18,006 bases of DNA from CAZPMO01 sp964587515 (lineage in GTDB: Bacteria > Pseudomonadota > Alphaproteobacteria > MPNO01): assembly GCA_964587515.1 (NCBI GenBank), contig CAZPMO010000096.1, positions 1-18,006 of the forward strand, read 5' to 3'. The position numbers were made by a program, and so were the translations under genes. Below, piece by piece: positions 14,301 to 18,006 of the stretch. The stretch's first letter is position 1; the number at the start of each line of letters is the position of its first letter. The notes under the pieces are model-generated. The model worked only from the letters and a program-made list of their open reading frames with translations, did not search any database and was not told the origin of the DNA.

Positions 14301-15134
14301 CTACGCGTCCTGTTTGAATTTCGGGTTGGTGTACTGAGCGTTGTGCTCCAGCATCATCTTGATGAGTTCGGGCAACCGTTCCTTGGTCGGCACCGGATCG
14401 GTGTCCCAATAGCCGTATTCGTCGACGCCGCGCACCAGCGTCGCGGGGCGCCGCTCCAGCGTCGATTTAACATGCGGCGGGATCAGAAAACAGGAATATC
14501 CGATCCGCACATTTCCGGAGTTGTTGGGATGCGAGCCGTGCGCGGTGCGCTCGTTATGGATCGAGAACTGGCCGGGTTTAAGCTCCATGTGAACGGCTTT
14601 TGATTCGTCCATGTCCTCGATGGTCTGGCCGCGCCCCAGCAGGTTCTTCTTCTCGCCCGGGTTCTTGCCGGGCGCGTTCTCGTGGGATTCGGAGTGGGAA
14701 TAGCCTTCGTTTTGCGAGCGCGGCATTGCCCGCAAACATCCGTTCTCCTTGTTGGCCTCGGTCAACGCGACCCAGCAGGCCACCATGTCGTGCGGGTCGC
14801 ACCCGAAATAGGCCGAATCCTGGTGCCACGACACGAAAGAGCCGTCGCCCGAGGGCTTGATCCAGAAGCGCGAGGCGAAGGCCAGGATGTTGGGACCGAT
14901 CAGATCCTCTGCGACGTCGAGGATAGCGGGCTCGTGCACCAGATCCCAGGCCTCGGGAAAACAGAGATGCCCCTTGAGCTTGAACAGCCCGGCGGAAACG
15001 CCCTGTTCCTGCTCGAAACCCTCCAGCGCGCCAAGCAGGTCCTTCGCGCGGTCGGGTGTGATCCCGTCGAGAGGATACAAATATCCTTCCCTGTTGTAGA
15101 ATTCGATTTGTTCTTCGGTCAGTACTTTTGGCAT
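14301..15134 (-). CDS. Phytanoyl-CoA dioxygenase (PhyH) family protein
   Basis: ATG 15134 has GAGG five bases upstream. The 277-residue protein carries the Fe(II)/2-oxoglutarate facial triad: H104-x-D106 (FVSWHQDSAYFG) and H199 (TAHGSHPNNS), with R210 (NVRIGYS) to bind 2-oxoglutarate. The FWIKPSGDGSFVSWHQD stretch and length are normal for the family. PhyH-type enzymes hydroxylate aliphatic substrates, amino acids or other small molecules; the substrate here is unknown. A short run, NKENGCLRAMPRSQ (128-141), is also typical. It lies between an EamA exporter gene (178 bases upstream, same strand) and purC (14 bases downstream). All catalytic residues I can place are present. Confidence 0.9.
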   Translation of the reverse strand: MPKVLTEEQIEFYNREGYLYPLDGITPDRAKDLLGALEGFEQEQGVSAGLFKLKGHLCFPEAWDLVHEPAILDVAEDLIGPNILAFASRFWIKPSGDGSFVSWHQDSAYFGCDPHDMVACWVALTEANKENGCLRAMPRSQNEGYSHSESHENAPGKNPGEKKNLLGRGQTIEDMDESKAVHMELKPGQFSIHNERTAHGSHPNNSGNVRIGYSCFLIPPHVKSTLERRPATLVRGVDEYGYWDTDPVPTKERLPELIKMMLEHNAQYTNPKFKQDA

Positions 15135-15274
15135 TGTTGCCTCGCAAATTTCTTGAATGATTTTTTGGTTCGTTTTTGAACGTTAGCATGACGTAACCAG
15201 GCGGAACACGGCAAATGCGCCGCGGGCCCTCTTCTCGCATGGGGAGCGCGCCCGCAAGTCCGCCCTGGTCCTGA

Positions 15275-15311
15275 AATGGGCGGAAGACGCGGCCGGACAA
15301 TGACGCCCATT
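15275..15311 (-). terminator. Candidate terminator hairpin after the EamA gene
   Basis: AATGGGCG (15275-15282) pairs perfectly with CGCCCATT (15304-15311) around a 21-base loop, directly after the stop codon of the exporter gene. No U-run follows on the minus strand, so it may only stabilise the 3' end. The remaining bases to 15134 hold the presumed PhyH promoter, which I cannot place with confidence. Confidence 0.35.
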
Positions 15312-15312
15312 C

Positions 15313-16215
15313 TCAGGCGCTTTTTCGCGCCTCGGCGCGGGCGATGTAGTAGGTGGCGGCGACGATGATCACGGCGCCTATGCCGGTCCACACCGATGGT
15401 ATTTCGGCGAACAGGAAGTACCCGAACAGGGCGGCGTAGATCAGGCGCAGATTCTCCGCCGGCCCGACCGCGTTCGCCTCGCCGGCCGAGAACGCGCGTA
15501 CGTAACAGACCATGCCGACGGTGGTGAGGACCCCGATCGCCGCCATCAGTAGCCATTCGACGCCGACCGGCGTCCGCCACACCCAAGCCGCCGGGCCGGC
15601 GAACGCCAATATTCCGCCGATATGGTAATAGAACAGGATACGGCTGGGCGGCTCGGTCGACGAAAGCTTGCGGATCAGCACGTTGGCGACGGCGAAGGTC
15701 ATCGCCGAGCCGATCGCGATCAGCGCCACCGGGTCCATGGCCTCCGAGCCCGGCCGCACCATGATCAGCACGCCGAGAAAACCGACGATGGTCGCCATCC
15801 AGCGTCGTCCGCTGACCGCTTCGGACAGCAGGAATACCGCGACGACGGTGGTGAAGAGCGGCTTGGAGAACATGAAAGCGGTGGCGTCGGCAAGCTGCAT
15901 ATGGATGACGGTGACGAAAATTCCGAGTTGCGCCATGAAGGCCAGCGACATGCGCAGCAGGTGCAAACCGATGCGCTGGGTCGCGAGCCCTTTCAGGCCC
16001 ATGCGAAAGAACACCGGGGTCAGCACGATCATGCCGATGCTGTAGCGGAACAGGCTGATTTCCAGCGGGTCGAACTTGCGGCCCAGCATCTTCACGAAGA
16101 CATCGACCAGCGCGAACAGGAAGGCGCCGACGCTGAGCCACAGGATGCCCCGCAAGTTCCCGGGAAGGGTCGTCCAGATGCCGGCGATCCGGCTGGCGGC
16201 GGGCGATGACGACAC
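15313..16215 (-). CDS. EamA/DMT-family transporter
   Basis: GTG 16215 is preceded by AGGAA, six bases away. The 300-residue protein has about ten hydrophobic helices in two related halves, for example GILWLSVGAFLFALVDVFVK (23-42), LLRMSLAFMAQLGIFVTVI (85-103) and IGVLTTVGMVCYVRAFSAGEA. The two EamA domains are those of drug/metabolite inner-membrane exporters. Members such as RhaT, YdcZ and RarD relatives carry metabolites, amino acids or nucleosides; the substrate here is unknown. It is divergent from the amidohydrolase gene across 165 bases and lies upstream of the PhyH gene on the same strand. Confidence 0.9.
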   Translation of the reverse strand: MSSSPAASRIAGIWTTLPGNLRGILWLSVGAFLFALVDVFVKMLGRKFDPLEISLFRYSIGMIVLTPVFFRMGLKGLATQRIGLHLLRMSLAFMAQLGIFVTVIHMQLADATAFMFSKPLFTTVVAVFLLSEAVSGRRWMATIVGFLGVLIMVRPGSEAMDPVALIAIGSAMTFAVANVLIRKLSSTEPPSRILFYYHIGGILAFAGPAAWVWRTPVGVEWLLMAAIGVLTTVGMVCYVRAFSAGEANAVGPAENLRLIYAALFGYFLFAEIPSVWTGIGAVIIVAATYYIARAEARKSA

Positions 16216-16318
16216 GATTTGTTCCTAAACTCGCGAGCGGCGGTTCGAACGTCGACCGCGCCCCCTCATGCAGCATTCCCCCCACGGGCGCAAGCATGGG
16301 GGCAAATGAAATCGCCGC

Positions 16319-16346
16319 TTGACCCATGCGGATAATAGGGTATCGA
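16319..16346 (+). promoter_or_regulatory. Weak candidate promoter of the amidohydrolase gene
   Basis: TTGACC (16319-16324) matches the -35 consensus at five of six positions. A poor -10 (TATCGA, 16341-16346) lies 16 bases on. It is placed 35 bases before the ATG, next to an AGGGAG ribosome binding site. This is the best sigma-70-like match I saw in the divergent 16216-16380 region. Confidence 0.3.
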
Positions 16347-16380
16347 GAAGCAAATCATTACCGTCCTCAGGGAGACAGCC

Positions 16381-17388
16381 ATGAAAATCGATATCTTCAA
16401 TCACGTCTTTCCGGTGCCGTTCTTCGAGCGCATGCAGGAAGTGCTGCCCGATACCGGGCCGATCAAGCGCTGGCTGAACATTCCGGTGCTGTACGACATG
16501 GACGCGCGGATGAGGATGCTGGATACGTTCGGCGAGGATTATCAGCAGGTCATCTGCCTGTCGGCGCCGACCATCGAATTTCTCGCGGGTCCCGCGGACA
16601 CGCCGGCCCTCGCGCGCCTCGCCAATGACGGCATGTCCGATATCTGCAAGAAGAACCCCGACCGCTTCCCGAGCTTCATCGCGTCCCTGCCGATGAACAA
16701 TCCGGAGGAAACGGTGAAGGAGATCGAGCGCGCCACGGGCGAGCTTGATGCCTGCGCGATCCAGATTTTCACCAACGTCAACGGCGAGCCCCTCGATCTG
16801 CCGAAATATTATCCGGTGTTCGAAACCGCGGCGCGGCTCGATGTCCCCATCTTCCTGCACCCGGCGCGCGGACCCAATTTCTCCGATTACCTGACCGAGG
16901 AGCTTTCGAAATTCGAGCTGTGGTGGACCTTTGGATGGACCTATGAATCGAGCGTCGCCATGGGCCGCATCGTGTTCTCGGGCATCTTCGACAAGCTGCC
17001 CGACATCAAGATCCTCACCCATCATCTCGGCGCCATGATTCCCTATGTCGAGGGGCGTGTCGGTTACGGCCAGGATCAGCTCGGCTCGCGCACCCCGGGC
17101 GACGAGCTCACCAAGCTGCGGGAATCGCTGAAGAAGCGGCCGATCGACTATTTCAAGATGTTCTATGCCGATACCGCGACCTTCGGCTCGCTGGGCGCGA
17201 TGCAGTGCGGTCTCGATTTCTTCGGGCCGGAACGCTGCATGTACGCGTCCGACTGCCCGTTCGATCCGGAGGGCGGGCCGCTTTATATCCGCGAAACCAT
17301 GCGCTGCCTGGATACGGTGAACATATCCGACGCCGACCGGGCCGACGTTTACGAGAACAACGCGAGAAAATTCCTGAAGCTCGGCTGA
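16381..17388 (+). CDS. Amidohydrolase-superfamily protein (ACMSD/decarboxylase-like)
   Basis: ATG 16381 follows AGGGAG. The 335-residue protein starts MKIDIFNHVFP, where the amidohydrolase-2 family usually has D-x-H-x-H; here the first His is Phe6 and H8 remains. H160 (IFLHPARG), H214/H215 (ILTHHLGAMIPY) and D291 (YASDCPFD) match the remaining metal and catalytic residues, so a mononuclear metal site is plausible with one ligand altered. Family members (ACMSD, gamma-resorcylate decarboxylase and hydrolases) act on aromatic acids or cyclic compounds. The product is cytosolic. A 67-base gap separates it from the downstream GlcF-like gene. Substrate unknown. Confidence 0.85.
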   Translation: MKIDIFNHVFPVPFFERMQEVLPDTGPIKRWLNIPVLYDMDARMRMLDTFGEDYQQVICLSAPTIEFLAGPADTPALARLANDGMSDICKKNPDRFPSFIASLPMNNPEETVKEIERATGELDACAIQIFTNVNGEPLDLPKYYPVFETAARLDVPIFLHPARGPNFSDYLTEELSKFELWWTFGWTYESSVAMGRIVFSGIFDKLPDIKILTHHLGAMIPYVEGRVGYGQDQLGSRTPGDELTKLRESLKKRPIDYFKMFYADTATFGSLGAMQCGLDFFGPERCMYASDCPFDPEGGPLYIRETMRCLDTVNISDADRADVYENNARKFLKLG

Positions 17389-17455
17389 ACAAACGTGCGC
17401 GGGGGCGGCGAAATTTAGCTCCCCCCGCCACGCGGCGGGCGGATAGTATGGCGCC

Positions 17456-18006
17456 ATGCAGACGCAGTTCACGCCGGAGCAATTGGCCACGCCCGAAATT
17501 CGCGAGGCGAATTCGATTTTGCGCGCCTGCGTGCATTGCGGATTCTGCACCGCGACGTGTCCGACCTATGTGCTGACCGGCGACGAGCGCGACAGCCCGC
17601 GCGGGCGCATTTATCTGATAAAGGACATGCTGGAATCGGGCGGCGACGCCGCATCCGAGGTCGCGCGCCATGTCGATCGCTGCCTGTCGTGTCTCGGCTG
17701 CATGACCACCTGCCCGTCGGGCGTCGATTACATGCATCTTGTCGATCATGCGCGCACGCGCATCGAGGACACCTATCGCCGTCCATGGGTCGAGCGCGCC
17801 CTGCGGGCGCTGATCGCACACGTGTTGCCGCACCCCGCCCGCTTTCGGCGCATCCTCGCGCTGGCGCGGCTGGCGCGGCCCGTCGCGCCGCTGCTGCCGG
17901 GGCGGCTGCGCGCGATGCTCGAACTTGCGCCCGAACGCCGCGAGCCCGCATCCGCGCCGGCCGCGGTCACGCCGGCGCGTGGCCTGCGCCGCCAACGCGT
18001 CGCGCT
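17456..18006 (+). CDS. glcF: Glycolate oxidase iron-sulfur subunit (GlcF)-like, partial
   Basis: ATG 17456 opens a frame that runs off the right edge with 183 codons visible; the ribosome binding site is weak. Two [4Fe-4S] motifs are present: CVHCGFCTATCP (C25, C28, C31, C35) and CLSCLGCMTTCP (C76, C79, C82, C86), with the SPRGRIYLIKDM segment (47-58) between them as in GlcF. The CCG domains expected in the C-terminal half lie outside the window. GlcF passes electrons from glycolate oxidised by GlcD and GlcE to the quinone pool. GlcD and GlcE normally precede GlcF, but here the upstream gene is an amidohydrolase, so the partners are elsewhere or downstream. A lactate- or other 2-hydroxyacid-oxidase subunit remains possible. 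Confidence 0.82.
   Translation, partial: MQTQFTPEQLATPEIREANSILRACVHCGFCTATCPTYVLTGDERDSPRGRIYLIKDMLESGGDAASEVARHVDRCLSCLGCMTTCPSGVDYMHLVDHARTRIEDTYRRPWVERALRALIAHVLPHPARFRRILALARLARPVAPLLPGRLRAMLELAPERREPASAPAAVTPARGLRRQRVA

Noticed and set aside
16225..17550. Antisense frame of 441 codons over the amidohydrolase
   Set aside because: It spans a conserved sense gene and two intergenic parts, and has composition typical of a shadow frame.

Overview
The window looks like chromosomal sequence from a GC-rich alphaproteobacterium with catabolic tendencies, probably near Rhodospirillales or Rhizobiales. This is inferred from three things: high GC with long antisense shadow frames, a GTCATGG/CCGGGTCAAGCCCGG-type palindromic repeat common in that class, and an adenylate cyclase/TolB-like/TPR fusion typical of it. 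Two runs of exactly 10 Ns (1494-1503, 3195-3204) and one single-base frameshift suggest a draft, possibly metagenome-derived, assembly. I see no rRNA, tRNA, CRISPR array, prophage or intact insertion sequence.

Layout. 1-972 (-): a MetE-C-like methyltransferase cut by the window edge. 1119-3729 (+): a probable operon of zinc alcohol dehydrogenase, cytosolic SsuA/THI5-fold protein and VOC protein. 3778-4269 (-): cytochrome c'-like protein. 4270-4606: intergenic, with a 20-bp inverted repeat. 4607-6683 (-): an SDR oxidoreductase, an ECF sigma factor and a membrane anti-sigma factor, almost gapless. 6770-8364 (-): a frameshifted gamma-glutamyltransferase-family gene. 8365-8557: a palindromic alphaproteobacterial repeat. 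8558-9553 (-): a 4,5-dihydroxyphthalate decarboxylase-like SBP-fold protein. About 9620-9823 (+): an IS630 transposase relic. 9855-10133 (-): a small protein of unknown function. 10243-12006 (-): the cyclase/TolB/TPR protein, with a hairpin over its ribosome binding site. 12058-12669 (-): SnoaL-like protein. 12819-13370 (+): a second VOC protein. 13390-15134 (-): a PhyH-type dioxygenase followed 14 bases later by purC. 15313-16215 (-): EamA-type exporter. 16381-17388 (+): amidohydrolase/decarboxylase-like protein. 17456 to the end (+): GlcF-like iron-sulfur protein, cut by the window edge.

How it may fit together. Apart from purC and the regulatory genes, most of the content is small-molecule catabolism: ADH, SDR, two VOC proteins, a PhyH dioxygenase, SnoaL, an ACMSD-type amidohydrolase, a Pht5-like protein, a MetE-C-like protein and a glycolate oxidase subunit. 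The strands alternate in short operons, so this is an accessory catabolic neighbourhood and not one pathway. The best leads are: the SDR gene fused transcriptionally to an ECF sigma/anti-sigma pair, where the SDR lacks its usual catalytic Ser and Lys; two cytosolic SBP-fold proteins with no transporter genes; and the hairpin sequestering the cyclase ribosome binding site. I did not find a clearly new defence or mobile system.
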